Below are positions 48,600 to 60,485 of a stretch of DNA of 64,000 nucleotides, in pieces. This DNA is from Erodium maritimum (Eukaryota; Streptophyta; Magnoliopsida; Geraniales; Geraniaceae): positions 7,259,001 to 7,323,000 of the forward strand of contig OY997596.1 of assembly GCA_963921825.1 (NCBI GenBank). The letters run 5' to 3'. Position 1 is the first letter of the stretch. The number at the start of each line of letters is the position of its first letter. The notes beneath the pieces were generated by a model. That model was not told the origin of the DNA. It made no database searches and saw only the letters and a program-made list of their open reading frames with translations. Both the position numbers and the translations under genes were made by a program.

Positions 48600-48769
48600 A
48601 TATAATTCATAATTCAAAACTATCACTATTAATTTTAGTTTTAAAATGTAATAATATAAAGTAATAGAATATTAAGAATAAATATGAAATAAATAAAAAA
48701 TGAGATAAATAAAATATCAAATATGAAAGACATCTCAAAAATGAAGTGGATATCCAAATAAAGGCACAT

Positions 48770-49640
48770 TCTCCTTATGAGTTATGTTAGGATTTCTTCT
48801 GGTAAAGCTCTTTTCGAGCCGTCTCTAGCCATTATATTGTTGGACCCTTCCCGTTATCAACGACGTGCTTCCCGATCTTGTTCGGGTCCCCCTCTGCAGC
48901 CCCGATGGTTTCCGTCTGCCCCACCTTGGCATCAATTGATCTCGCCGCCTCAGAGCCCCTCAACCTCCCCGTATCAGATCATCTTCCCTGATCAACCCTC
49001 GTCATCTTTAAAGCCTCCACCGGCGCGTCAATCTCCTTGTACCCCACCAATGCACCCTCCTTGACCTCTCTCTCGATTTTGGATCAGTCTAATCAATTGG
49101 GTCTGTTTTATTTTATCTATTTTCTATTTTACAGGGTCAATGACTAGTGAGCAGAGATTCAATGACTTTTATCGGGAGGGAACCCTGATTCACGTTCATC
49201 CTCCCTTTAATACTGATAAGTTCAAGTTCGGTCGCACTCCTCACGGTGAAGAGAGTCCTTTCCATGGGATCAAGCAGGGTTTTGGCGCCACCTTGACTGT
49301 TCTCTTTTGTTTTTTTAGTTCAAGTTTCCATGTTACTGATGAGTTTAGGTTCGGTTTTCAACCAGACGAAAAGAGTCATTTCCATGGGATCAAGTAGCAT
49401 TCAGCCACCACCTTGATCAATTCTCACCAGTTTCGTAGTTTATTTCATGTTCGCCTATATGGCACTTTACAAAAAGAGAGACGAACTCTCGATTTTGTTA
49501 AGAGAACTACAAACAAAGCTTCTCACTTTGTTTTATGTTTGTTCTTTATTGATTATGGGATCTTCTCCCTGAGGCACTTCGTTGTACTTCCCTTTGGTAG
49601 ATAAAAGAATGATGGTAGATGGTCTACATAACACCTTGAC
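48770..49640 (+). mobile_element. LINE-derived module with SEQRF motif
   Basis: The proline-rich frame 48777-49064 is followed, after a T-rich stretch ending in ACAG, by the frame MTSEQRFNDFYREGTLIHVH (49140-49397). This is homologous to 39667-39800. A near-repeat of TTTCCATGGGATCAAG occurs at about 49261 and 49379. The family assignment rests on neighbouring LINE ORF1 debris. Confidence 0.45.
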
Positions 49641-51000
49641 CCTTTGGTAGCAAACTATAAAAGACTGAGTATGTTACGCTTGATAGTGGATGGTCTTACT
49701 TCACCGAGACATTTTGGGATGACCCGTTCTATGGAGGGTAGCCAACGGGAATGGGTGGTAATGGCGTAGATTAGATCAGGTCCTCGGCTTCATGTTGGGT
49801 CTACGATGGGCAATACGACCTTGTCATTCCAAAATCCCTTTTATTAAGTTGGACCTTCAGAGCGCAGGCTAATTTTTCCTTCTCCATGGATTGGAGCTAC
49901 TATCGCTTAGCCTTCCTAGCCCACGGGCCTGATGTATGGCTCGCTGGTGCATTCTTCTTTCGGCATTGTGTTGCCGATTGAACCTTCACAGGGATCTGTG
50001 TGGTAGTTGATGGGGTAGCTAGGTATATTGGTAGGGGTATAGGTTTGAAGGAATAGGCGTCGTTGGTTCCCTATGCCAGGTCACATGACACTCATAGCCC
50101 ATGTTAGTCGGGTCATAGAACTTCGTGATTAGGGACGTCACCTTGTTTGACCCACCACCTTTCCATTTGGACCGAGGTCCTCCCCCCCCCCCCCCCCTGT
50201 AGGTTCATTTTAGTAAGGCATCGAGCTTCAGAGTAGTATCCTCTAAGGCCATGACCGCGAGAGGCTAGAATCTCGGTGGAATGGACGCCTGGAGGAAAAT
50301 GTGTGTGGATGCGGCCTGCCTTCCCTAGATCTTCTCATTACGAGGAGGAAGCATTGGTGAGTGTGCGTCCCAGTGTATCTGGAGAAGCCCTCCAAATTTG
50401 GCCCCATCAGAGCTTTTAGAAATAGATATAATCGTTGTGCCTAAGGTATAATCCCCGATAGATTGGCCATGTAGTCTTGGAGGACGTGGTCCAGACACTT
50501 ATATCTCAAACAGAACTCTGGTAGCCTATCATATTGGAGGCATACCCTAATCGGGCCTGTGTAATCCCCAAAAGCAAGGTGGACAGTTCGACGCAGACAT
50601 CGATTTGATCCCGTACCCACATATATGGACCCCATCCTTTCTTTCGTGGTCGTGCCTTAGTAAACAATTCAGATCCCAGGGTTGTTGTGATAACCATCCC
50701 CATCTGGGACATTTATGCCTCTTCTGGAGTGTTAAAAGCCCAGACCAATATGCATGTAACGGAAAATGAGCACCTCCATTTGCATTTAGGGAATAAGTTT
50801 AGTGAGGATACAACCAAGGAAAGTTCAAGGCTCCTTGTTTCAGATTTCCTTTAACGCTTGCTAGAGAGGGAAGAAGAATCCAAGGAAGCAAAGATGATTT
50901 CTACGGTAGAGAGGACGAAGGTTGGACAGAGATACCTCGGTGGGACAACGACATTTTGGAGTCTGAAGTAAACCCTAGAAAATGGACCTCGATTAGTTGA
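49641..51000 (-). pseudogene. LINE ORF1 remnant with zinc knuckle
   Basis: Minus-strand frames near 50441-50712 give WGPYMWVRDQIDV and RLPEFCLRYKCLDHVLQDY. This is the zf-CCHC_4 knuckle of LINE ORF1 with the second-position and last Cys replaced by Tyr. A presumed leader starts near 50,990 (CTAGGGTTTACTTC). Many stops; downstream sequence is degraded and includes a 16-base G run on this strand. Confidence 0.62.
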
Positions 51001-51992
51001 AGTTGAAAACAGACAAGGGTGAGCCATATGTATACATACTTTTGACAACTAAATAATAATAATTCTCGGAGTTAATAGAATTGGCCAGTTTTGTCTCGTG
51101 CGTGTAATGACTAATGAATTGTTTCATGGGCTTGTAATGACTAATGAGTTGTAACTTTATATCAATTACATCGTAGTTCAAATAATAAATTAGAAAGGAT
51201 TTTCTATTCTGTTCAAAAAAAGAAAGGATTTTTTTGGTCCGAAGGTTAGGGCTTTTCGTGTTTCCTATCGTAGGTAATTTTTTTATAGATTTAGTGGCTG
51301 CCAGCTTAGAGTAGAGGAACTGGAGAAGGATTTATCTTCTTTCAAATGCATGTGGAGCAGTCATAGCATGAACTTGGAGAATTAGAAGGCCAGACACATT
51401 ACCGAAGATTGAGATGGTGATCAAAAGAATATTATGTGATACAAGTTAAGAGGAAATATGTTGACTACTAGAGTCTTGGTTATGAATTTCCCGCTTTGGG
51501 TGATACTTCGAATGTAATGGTAAGGGATGCTATGATTTGTTTGACTTGGAACCGCTTTGAGCTTGGGAACCCATATACACAAGAGTTCCATTTACAGTTA
51601 TTAGCATGAAAATCCATTTTGTATACTTATATGAATCTAAGTGTGTTCAGTGTCATTTATGGTGCATTTTACACTTCCGACTTGGATGATTTATATATCG
51701 TGGATGATGAGGTGAGGATCAAAGTATTGGGGTTGCAGAGCAATCTTGACTCGCAAGGCACCGTTTTGAACTTCCTATCTTTGTTGGTTTATCGTTTATT
51801 TGAATAAGTCTTTTAGTTTCGATTCTCTATTGATTTTAGCCTGATCTGTAGGCTCAATCTGTTTCAGTTTAGCTCAATTATAAATAAAGCCAAAAACCCC
51901 AAAAGAGGATATCTATCTCGGGGGTTCTCAATCATCTCTTGTGTTTATCTTTCTCTATTTTTGCTAAAAACTGATTTGCATCTTTGTCATCA
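51001..51992 (+). repeat. Region containing 5' LTR of copia element 1 (left end not fixed)
   Basis: The right boundary is clear: ...TTTGTCATCA ends at 51992, two bases before the primer site. A TATA-like ATTATAAATAAAG lies near 51,878 with about 110 bp to the end, consistent with U3/R/U5. I cannot place the left end because no second LTR is present to compare. Confidence 0.45.
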
Positions 51993-51994
51993 AT

Positions 51995-52006
51995 TGGTAT
52001 CAGAGT
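51995..52006 (+). other. Primer binding site, initiator Met tRNA type
   Basis: TGGTATCAGAGT directly follows the LTR end and precedes gag, matching the usual TGGTATCAGAGC with one change. Confidence 0.8.
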
Positions 52007-52030
52007 CGGTTTTGAGCACAAAAGATCAAC

Positions 52031-54627
52031 ATGGCAGATGGTTCCCCGGGAAAGACAGGAGCAATGGTTGCAAGTGGATCAGGATTGGGATCGAAAAATA
52101 AGAAGGGAGGACTGTCTCTCAACTATCCAATCCTGACATAAACGAATTATGGTATATGGGTCTACAAGATGACCGCCATGATGAAGGCCCTTGGAGTCTG
52201 GGCTGCAATTGGAAGTGATGAGAACATCGGAGAGAAGCGGGATCAAGGGGCGTTGGTTGTGCTTACACGAGTCATGCCAAAGTCTACTTTGATGGCCATT
52301 TCTCATGCGAAAACTACGAAAGAAGCATGGAAAGCGCTTGAAGTGATGTATGTTGGCCAGAAGAAGGTGAAATCAACCAACATCCTCAGCCTGATGAGAG
52401 AACTCTTCAACCTGGCAATGGATGAGAATGAAAGCATCCATGCTTTCTATCTGAAAGTGTCCAAGATTGTGAACGAGATCAAGGTACTCGGGGGAAACAT
52501 GCCAGAGGAGCAAATTGTCGAGAAGATCTTCAGTTCAATGCTGGAGAAATATATGCTCATAGTTGGGACTATCACCCAATGGGCAGACCTAGAAGAAATG
52601 ACTGCAGCAGAGGCAGTCGGACGTCTGAAAGCCTTTTCGCATACACTCAAAGGAAGGAAGGGAGAACATGATAGCGAGAAACTGTTGCTAACAAAGGCAT
52701 AGTGGGAATCGTTGTCGAAGAAAGGAAGTCGAGTTGAGGGAAGCTCAATTAGAGCTGAGAGTCCGATGAAATGACGAGGTCAGAATCACTCTTCTCTAAG
52801 TAAAAGGTATGATCAAAGCAAGTTTAAATGTTATAACTGCAACGATTATGGACATTTTGCCTATGAATGTAAGAGGGTGAAAGGATATGAAGCTAACCTT
52901 GCAGAAAAGGAATCAGATGAAGATGATGAACCAGCCTTACTCATGGCTGACATTAGCCTTGAGAAGGATGGTTTTATAATGCTGAATGAAGAAAAGATCT
53001 TCTCAAGTCGCAGTGAAGGAAGCGATCAAGGTATGTGGTACCTTGACTCTGGTGCTAGCAACCACATGATCGGGAAGAAGGAAATGTTCTCGAATCTGGA
53101 CACCAAGGTGTAGGGAATGGTGAAGTTCGGGGATGGATCTACAGTTGAGATCAAAGGGCGAGGTGATGTCCTCTTTGCTGGAATAAACAACGAGCACTGA
53201 GCTCTAACTGGAGTCTATTACATTCCGAAGCTTACAAGCAACATTGTGAGCCTCGGACAGCTTGATGAGACTAGATGCAAGGTTGATATTGAAGCCTACT
53301 GAAAGTGCTTGACCAACAAAGAAGAACCTTGTTCAAGGTAAGACGATCACCAAACAGGTTATACACACAAAAGCTCAACTATATTTCACCTGTTTGTTTG
53401 ATGTCTAAAGTGGATGAAGAGCACTGGATATGGCATGCTCGTTGTGGCCATATCAGCTTTCAAGCACTTGGGAAGATGTCGAATGGAAGACTAGTGGAAG
53501 GACTTCCATCTATTAATCACTCCGAGCAACTATGTGATGGTTGCTTGGTTGGCAAGCAAAGAAGAACCCCATTTCCCAAGGAGGCGAAATTCAGAGCTCT
53601 GAACCCTTGGAACTGGTTCACTCTGACCTATGTGGTATAATTACATCGACAATGCCTGGAGGTAATCGTTATTTCCTCTTGATTGTGGATGATTATTCAA
53701 GATTCATGTGGGTGAAACTGTTGAAAACAAAAGATCAAGCATTATCTTTCTTTGAGGCTACTATGAACAGAGAAGAGGTTGAATCCAAAGGAAATTAAAG
53801 GCCATTCACAATGACAGAGGTGGCGAATTCAAGCTAGGAGAATTTGAAGCCTACTGCAACACTCATGGCATCAAACACTACGTGACTGCTCCGAACTCGC
53901 CACAACAGAATAGCGTCGCTGAGAGGAGAAACCTCACAATTTCTAGCATGGCTCGGAGCTTTATAAAAAGCATGAACATTCCTGGAGAGTTTTGGGGAGA
54001 AGCCGTGACCACAGCAGTGTACTTCCTAAACCGAGCTATCATGAGAAGCGTGAAGAAGATGACGTCGTATGAAGCGTGGCACACAAGAAATCCAAACGTT
54101 GGTCACCTCCGCATATTTGGATGCGTTGTTCACGTCAAGGTAACGAATTCCCCATTGAAATTTTTTGATTAACGAAGTAAACTTGTAGTATTTGTTGGAG
54201 GTTCCAAGGCATATCGATTCATATACATTGTGTCTAAGAAATTGATTGCGAGCAGAGACGCTCAGTTTGAAGAAGGAAGGAAGTGGGGGTGGTCAGACGA
54301 ATCGAATGACTCTGAATTCATTCCATCGAGTAATTTTGAAGTGAGCCGGGAGATCTCGGAGCAGCCAAAAGCCTCAGAACCTGAACTAAAGACACCTGAG
54401 TCAGAAATTCGTCCCATGAGTCAAGCAACACCTCAAGAAGAACACGATCAGACGAGTCCAGACACAGACCCACCATTGCGATTCAGAATGCTTAAAGAAA
54501 TCTATGAAGATGCACCGGTGGTCGACTTGGATGAGCAATGTTTCTTGACATCCGAAGAACCTAGAAACCCTGAAGAAGCCCTGAAGGATCAGAACTGGAA
54601 GCAAGCAATGGAGGAAGATATTTCAAC
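52031..54627 (+). pseudogene. Ty1/copia gag-pol remnant, no reverse transcriptase
   Basis: Starts ATG GCA GAT at 52031. Order: gag of the UBN2 type (177-codon frame 52169-52702), zinc knuckle CYNCNDYGHFAYEC near 52830, protease WYLDSGASNHM near 53038, pre-integrase HARCGHISFQALGKM, integrase LIVDDYSRFMWVKLL and APNSPQQNSVAERRN, then a linker ending QNWKQAMEEDIS. The protease-integrase-RT order is the copia order. The first in-frame stop is at 52139-52141, with further stops and shifts throughout. Sequence similarity stops just where reverse transcriptase should begin, so RT, RNase H and the 3' LTR are deleted. Dead element. Confidence 0.88.
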
Positions 54628-55824
54628 GGATTTCGTTAGGTTTTTGACACGTGCTGGTCACGTACACAGTAGCATTTTTTTTTAACGGAATCGTCAAAAT
54701 AGACAGAAAATGTTAGTTTGCGCAAAAAATAGAAAGGTCACAGTTGGGAAGTGCAAGAAAAGGTCAAGTCCAGTTAGGATCGCTTAAACAAACCTCAAAG
54801 AGATTAGTACCTATGGTTACCCCTTATATCAACTACGAGGTTCCCTAGATAAGAGTCACCAAAATTGCATCTCCTGTGGTGAGTGGAGACTTGTTCCACC
54901 CTTACATCATGCCCCACCATCAATCATAATTTAAGCTTTATTTGCATTAAGTTCTCATCGAATAACTTAGCATCATCGATCGTAGTCCACATCTAAGCTA
55001 AGAAATGTCGTGTTCAAAATCATATACGAGAGTTCAAGGTGTAGAAATACAAATATCAAGTGTTTGGAGCTCAAAATGAAAAAAATATGTATCACAACTT
55101 CTCCCTCAATCTCTCTCTTTTTGCTCTAGAAAGATGGTGATAAGTGTATAACACTCGGAAATCTTGGTTGGATTTAATTAATTGGACAAATCAGTTTGCT
55201 GCAGTTCTGTACTGAGTTTATTTTCAATTACTAATGTCATCATATTATTTATTTTAAACCCACACATAACTTATAATTTGATTTACATTTTTAGTTCTTT
55301 GTTTTAATGAAAAGATTTGGGCAGGGTTTCAAATTTCAATAAGTCAATGACCCAATCCTACGGACATGTCTGCAACTTGCCTCTAGGGCCAACGACGACT
55401 ACTTTTAAGGTACGATGAACCCGAATCAAATGGGTTACTGTAATCGTTATGACTTTCCTTAACTGTTTATGTCGACAACCGTTGACTTGTAAGGATCATG
55501 CCTTGTCATACAAAAACACTTCTTCTTTACATTCAATCCTACGTTGACTTTGTCGGTCACTTCGCAAAAGCAACAGAAATAGTATAAGTCAATTGTCAAT
55601 TATAAAAACATCAAAAGCGGACTCAATTGCCTTTTAACTTTGTGGTGTCTTCAAATATGCTTTAATCCGCATCATTCATTCCATTCGTATCGGACCTCCG
55701 GTAAGGCTAGAATGCGCCGCCGCCAATGGCGCACGTTAGCCAATGCTGACTCACTGAATCTACAAGGGTTGCCTAATTACTAATTGGAGCTCTCTCTCTC
55801 TGCTCCGTATATGTGCACTTCAAA
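54628..55824. other. Intergenic DNA and promoter of the pseudokinase gene
   Basis: No ORF recognised. The last 110 bp hold two CCAAT boxes (near 55724 and 55740) and a CT-rich run (GAGCTCTCTCTCTCTGCTCC) just before the ATG, which fits a plant core promoter or leader. Confidence 0.45.
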
Positions 55825-56970
55825 ATGGCGACTCGCTCTTACTCGCTCTCCGATTCGTCTACTTCACGCGCCTCCTCGCTCTCCTGGAAGACCTCCGCCT
55901 CCAGCCGATCCTCGCTCTCCAGCCTCCGCGACAGCCTGCCGGAGAGCCCCCTCATCTACGACGTCTCCGAGATCTCCGCCGCCACCAACAACTTCCTCGC
56001 CAAGAAGCACTCCTCCTCCAATTCCTGGCGCTGCGCCTTGCGCGGCAAAAACGTCGTCGTTTCCCAGCGCGAGTTCAGCCGCAAGCTGGGAACGCACCAG
56101 CTCAAGGAGCGCCTCTCTGTCATCTGCAGGAGCCACCACACGAGCGTCGTCAAGCTCCTCGGAGCCGCCGTCTCCGGCGACCACATTTACCTCGTCTACG
56201 ACTCCGTCCCCGGCGCCAGCCTCGCCGATTGCCTGCGTAACTCCCGGAACCCCTGCTTCACCGCCCTGCCGACGTGGATCTCGAGGATGCAAATCGCCAC
56301 CGATCTCGCTCACGGCCTCGATTACATCCACAACAGCACCGGACACGGCGGCGGATTCGTCCACAACCGCCTCTGCAGCAGGACCGTCTTGGTCACCGAG
56401 CCTTCCTCCAACGCCAGGATCTGCCACTTCGGCACCGCCCAGCTCTGCGGCGACGCCGAATTCAACCCCCAAATCGAAACCGCAGCGGTTTCGATTTCGA
56501 TTTCGAAGAGCGGCGCTATGCAATTCGAAGGGATGAGAGGCTACACATCGCCGGAATTTCAATCGAGCGGCGTCGCCACCCAGAAATCCGACGTGTACGC
56601 GTTCGGGGTGGTAATGTTGGAGCTCCTCTCCGGCGAGGAGCCTGTCAAGTACAAATTCGACGGAGCGGAATGCGAATTCGTGAGAACGTCGGTGATCGAC
56701 GCCGCCAGGGGAGCGATTGGCGGTGGCGGCGATGGCTGCGACGGGAGGTTGAGGAAGTGGGTCGACAGGAGGCTGAGTGACTCGTTCCCGGTGGCGGTTG
56801 CGGGGAAGGTGACACGTCTCGCGCTCGATTGCGTCCACGTGGATCCGGATAAGCGGCCCAACATGCGCCGCGTGGCTGGCATGATTTCGAAGCTCTACCT
56901 GGAATCTGTGATTTGGTCGGACAATCTCAAAGTTCCGACAGGAATATCTGTTTCTTTGGCTCCCAGATAA
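55825..56970 (+). CDS. Intronless receptor-like cytoplasmic pseudokinase (LysM-RLK3-like)
   Basis: 381 residues. The ATG at 55825 is chosen because its context AAAATGGCG is good and it is the first ATG in this frame. A Ser-rich N-terminus (1-40) precedes a kinase fold with YDVSEISAATNNFLAKKHS, LVYDSVPGASLADCL, SDVYAFGVVMLELLSGEEP and VDPDKRPNMRRV. The catalytic residues are replaced: the VAIK region reads NVVVSQREF (76-84, no Lys), HRD is HNR (180-182) and DFG is HFG (201-203). There is no signal peptide, membrane span or LysM domain. It therefore probably acts as a non-catalytic scaffold or signalling adaptor. From memory it resembles plant proteins annotated as LysM-RLK3-like kinases such as At3g57120, not checked. 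GC-rich and intact, unlike the transposon debris on both sides. Confidence 0.85.
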   Translation: MATRSYSLSDSSTSRASSLSWKTSASSRSSLSSLRDSLPESPLIYDVSEISAATNNFLAKKHSSSNSWRCALRGKNVVVSQREFSRKLGTHQLKERLSVICRSHHTSVVKLLGAAVSGDHIYLVYDSVPGASLADCLRNSRNPCFTALPTWISRMQIATDLAHGLDYIHNSTGHGGGFVHNRLCSRTVLVTEPSSNARICHFGTAQLCGDAEFNPQIETAAVSISISKSGAMQFEGMRGYTSPEFQSSGVATQKSDVYAFGVVMLELLSGEEPVKYKFDGAECEFVRTSVIDAARGAIGGGGDGCDGRLRKWVDRRLSDSFPVAVAGKVTRLALDCVHVDPDKRPNMRRVAGMISKLYLESVIWSDNLKVPTGISVSLAPR

Positions 56971-57359
56971 GCTGGCCTGGAAATATTCCCGTTGGCGGCT
57001 GGTTGACTTCGTGTAAAGTAGAATGTCAGGTTGACTTTGTATTTTGATATTGATTTCGGGTTTGTGTTTATAAAGCAATTCCACCAACATTGGGATAAAT
57101 ATTTGACGAGATGTTCTGACAAAATTATATATTATACATGTCCGAAGAATAGTTACAAAAACTAGTTTTTATCACCCTCCAATAGGGGACACCGGTGTCA
57201 TTATTCAGATTAATACCAGAAATATATTTGAAAATCTGTATTAAGTCCGATAAGTTAAGTGATCGGTATGTTTTAAACTAATCCCCATAAATCCGATTAG
57301 TTAACTGATCGGTATGTTTTAAACCAATCCACCATAATTATATTAGACACATATATGAA
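56971..57359. other. 3' flank with short tandem repeat
   Basis: The phrase GATCGGTATGTTTTAAACTA and its near copy recur with a period of about 53 bp (57260-57330). The rest is the presumed 3' UTR and intergenic DNA. Confidence 0.5.
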
Positions 57360-58545
57360 CCTAAACAATTAGAAACGGGCGTTGGAATTTTGGGGACCGA
57401 CCCTTTTAGTAGCTGGTCGGTCACATGTCGGGTGCTAACCTTAACCGCAGTACGGTTAGGTACAATGTTCGGGAAAACCCGAGGACTCCCATTCAAAGAT
57501 AGGGAGTCTTTAGGTACAGTGCTCGAGGAGATTTTCCCAGAGCTTGGCAGGGAAGACGGCTGAGCAGACACACTCTAGTTTGTTGCATACGACTTCGCCT
57601 GCTTGCCTTTCTGATACTCCAGGAGAGACGAGCCATATCGTGGGGTGCCTCGGACTTCCCACTCACAGTCCTTGACGATGTGCCCGAGCCTTCCATAGTT
57701 GTAGCCGAAGCTCGGGAATTTGGTGTAAGTTAGCTCAATCTTAACTGGGTCCGGGAACTCCTTGAACCGTAGGACCATCCCTCGCTGGAGGGGCCGCTGA
57801 TGAGGTGCCAGAAGCGGACCCTAACCGTGCCCCCCAACACATCCCCACTGGTCGCTCGGGACCTCCACACAAGTACCCAGCGCGTCCCCAATGGACATTC
57901 CCGTCGCCTTCGTCCGGACCAGAGGTGGCAGACCATGTACGTGCGCCCAATGCTATATGCGATCCAATACCAGAAAGTCCCGGGCGCAAGGATCCAGATC
58001 CCTAAGGAGCAGAGTCCGCCCATCGAAACATCATGGTTCGTTACTTCGAACTCATGCACGTGCTTCCGATGACTGGAAATATAAGCCAAAGAGGGTCGGA
58101 CCCAACTCTTTGACGAAAAGACCCTCTGCAGCTCTCCCCCACATGGTGGTGATAATCCGAAGTAGAGTCTCCTTGCGGGGCGGTGTCGGTGACCAGATCT
58201 TCCCTACCATCCCCCACGGTTGCATGACAATAATCGTGGAGATGGCCAGAGAGAATGGTACGACAACCTCAACCTCCTCCTTGTCCTCAATCGAGCATGA
58301 CGACAACCCATCCTAAAGAGCCGCCAGAGAGGCATGGAGGTCTGGATCCAAATCAGCATGGGTCAGCAAAGGTTGCGGTAATCCTCGGTACGACGCCCGA
58401 CCCCAACACATCCGTCCCGGGATTGTAAGGCCAGCAAGGACGAGGGGGATCTGATCCCTATTAGGGATGCACCGGCCCAACCCTAGGGCTTCCACCGTCG
58501 TCCGAGGAAGGTTCGTCATTGGCGCCTTTTCTTTCGCCATTAACA
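57360..58545 (-). pseudogene. LINE ORF1 (DUF4283 + zinc knuckle) remnant
   Basis: On the minus strand the frame begins near 58540 with MAKEKAPMTNLPRTTV. After a stop it continues SSCSIEDKEEVEVVVPFSL and LLRIITTMWGRAAEGLFVK (DUF4283), then after shifts FKEFPDPVKIELTYTKFPSF and GYNYGRLGHIVKDC. The knuckle has lost two Cys (Gly and Tyr). Same family as 37740-39240. Its 3' end is degraded near 57,400. Confidence 0.72.
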
Positions 58546-59638
58546 AGGAGCCAATGATTGTGATGGTTCAGGTTTTCTAGGTAATGGTAGGCTAGGTACC
58601 ACAAATGGTTATCGAATGAGAAAAAAATAAGATTAGGAATATCAATTTTATGAGTGTGGTTGTTGGATCCTTCAAGGAACAGATTTGGGAGGTCTCTATT
58701 TTGCATCAAGAGAGGCGTACCACGACGAATATTATCCGTTCCATCCGAAAGGAAACACAAAGCCTTTGCATCAACGTGTGTCCTTCAATAAACTGATTTC
58801 AAGTCAAAATGTTAATCTCATTAATAACCCACACTTTGCTCTGCCTCTAAACTATACTTAACACCAATATCTTCCATCTCTGGTTGCGTGTTGAAGACTT
58901 GGATTCTGTTGTGAGGCCTATAATAACTCTCAACGACCTAAAAATGAAAAATATAGCACGAAAATAGGGGATTGGTATTAAAGAGGAACTACGGTCGGTT
59001 AATTCAAGTTGCCGACGAGGAATGGGCTAAGATGAAGGTGGTGATGTCGCTGGAGAATCAGATCCACGACGCGAGGAGTACGATGACATCGTCATTTTTT
59101 AGTTCAGATTTATTTATTTATTAATCATTTTATCATTTATTTATAATGGTAAGAGGAACTAGGGTTAACATTATGATAAAAAGGTTTGAGGAGGGATTAG
59201 AGTTTGAGTTTAGGGTTAGAGTGTTAGAGCTAGGATCATATATAGGGTTAGATATGGGATTAAAGAATTGGAGTTGTGTCAAATTTAAAGATTAACGGGG
59301 GTATTCCGGCTATTTTGTTCAAAAAAATTTAACAGATTTGGATGAAAACACAAACGTGTAATATTTTTTGCAAAAAAGTTTAATTTGTCTTCTAGTAAGT
59401 ATGAATTTAGATAAGTGGAACATTTATAAACGTAAATAGACGTTTGTATAGTTAACCTATAATATTGACGGCTTATAATGGTTGGATCCAGAAATTATGT
59501 TACCTCACTGACCAGAGAGAGACGTTAGTGGGTAGGCACACCTAAAATTCGGATCCGAGACGATTTTCTCCATTGGTTGGAAGTTTGAAGTTAAATGTGG
59601 ATATTGGAGTTCAGTTGGGGGAATTGGCTTGAATATGG
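58546..59638. other. Intergenic, no gene recognised
   Basis: AT-rich with a short GC-richer patch at about 58,980-59,090 that may be a gene or transposon fragment. No motif found. Confidence 0.4.
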
Positions 59639-60037
59639 TGTTAGAACCCTAATTAAATCCCTTAAGAATCCAACACTTAGTCAAACAATCGGGATTTAAA
59701 CATAGAACAACATAGAAAACGTACCTGATTCCATATCGATGATTCGAGAACGTGATTGGTTTGGCCTTCCACAGATTAATCCTTTATGCTCTCATTTAGC
59801 TCTCACTCAATAGATGGGGATGGAGGAGAAGAGAAAACGTCTGATTAATCTTGGGGACCAAACCCTAATTACACATTTATATATAGGCTATAATTAAAGC
59901 CCATTACTCTAATTAGACCTATAGTGGGTATCACACATTGCAAAGCCCATACCATTTATTTAGCCCAATAAATTATTGACCTCAAATATATGTCTCAATT
60001 TGGAAGCCCACGTGTTGGGTTATAAAATAACCCAACA
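59639..60037 (-). repeat. 3' LTR of copia element 2, about 399 bp
   Basis: On the minus strand it runs TGTTGGGTTATTTTATAACC... to ...GGGTTCTAACA, with TGTT/AACA ends. A TATA box (minus strand TATATATAAATG) lies near 59876-59885, followed by a leader-like CT-rich stretch. The partner 5' LTR is beyond the right edge, so the left end is set from the TG/CA rule only. Confidence 0.7.
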
Positions 60038-60048
60038 ATCTCCCACTT
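60038..60048 (-). other. Polypurine tract AAGTGGGAGAT
   Basis: On the minus strand it directly precedes the TGTTGGG start of the LTR, the usual copia arrangement. Confidence 0.8.
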
Positions 60049-60485
60049 GGGCTACAAATTGATTTTGAATGACAATTATATTTGAAACTTTATGTGCGCA
60101 CAAAATGGTCAATAATTCTTAAGACATCTTCCTTAAACAATCTGGTCCATCTCTTGTACCAACATGAGACCAAAGCGGCATTTGCTACATTTATCGTAAC
60201 TAGACCCATCAATGATCACCATGCCAAATACATTCAATGACATAGATCAAGTATGGATGTGTGACTGGAAATTTCATGCGATGTGATACCATCCATGCCT
60301 ATTTCCACTTGGTCCTTAATGCTTAAATGAGATCAATATTCAGTCTTTCAAACCTTATGCTAAACCGCAATTGAAAGACAAAACATTCAGAGCAACAATG
60401 ATAATAACATCATCAACTTTATTCTGCATAATACTTAACAAGTACAGTGCCATTCCGAATAGCAAACATAGGCAACAAACTCCCA
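60049..60485 (-). other. Untranslated tail of copia element 2
   Basis: Lies between the RNase H stop and the polypurine tract. No ORF recognised. Confidence 0.55.

Noticed and set aside
55864-57090. 408-codon minus-strand ORF over the pseudokinase
   Set aside because: Shadow of the GC-rich coding strand; low complexity Gly/Glu/Val-rich, no motif, while the plus frame has clear kinase motifs.
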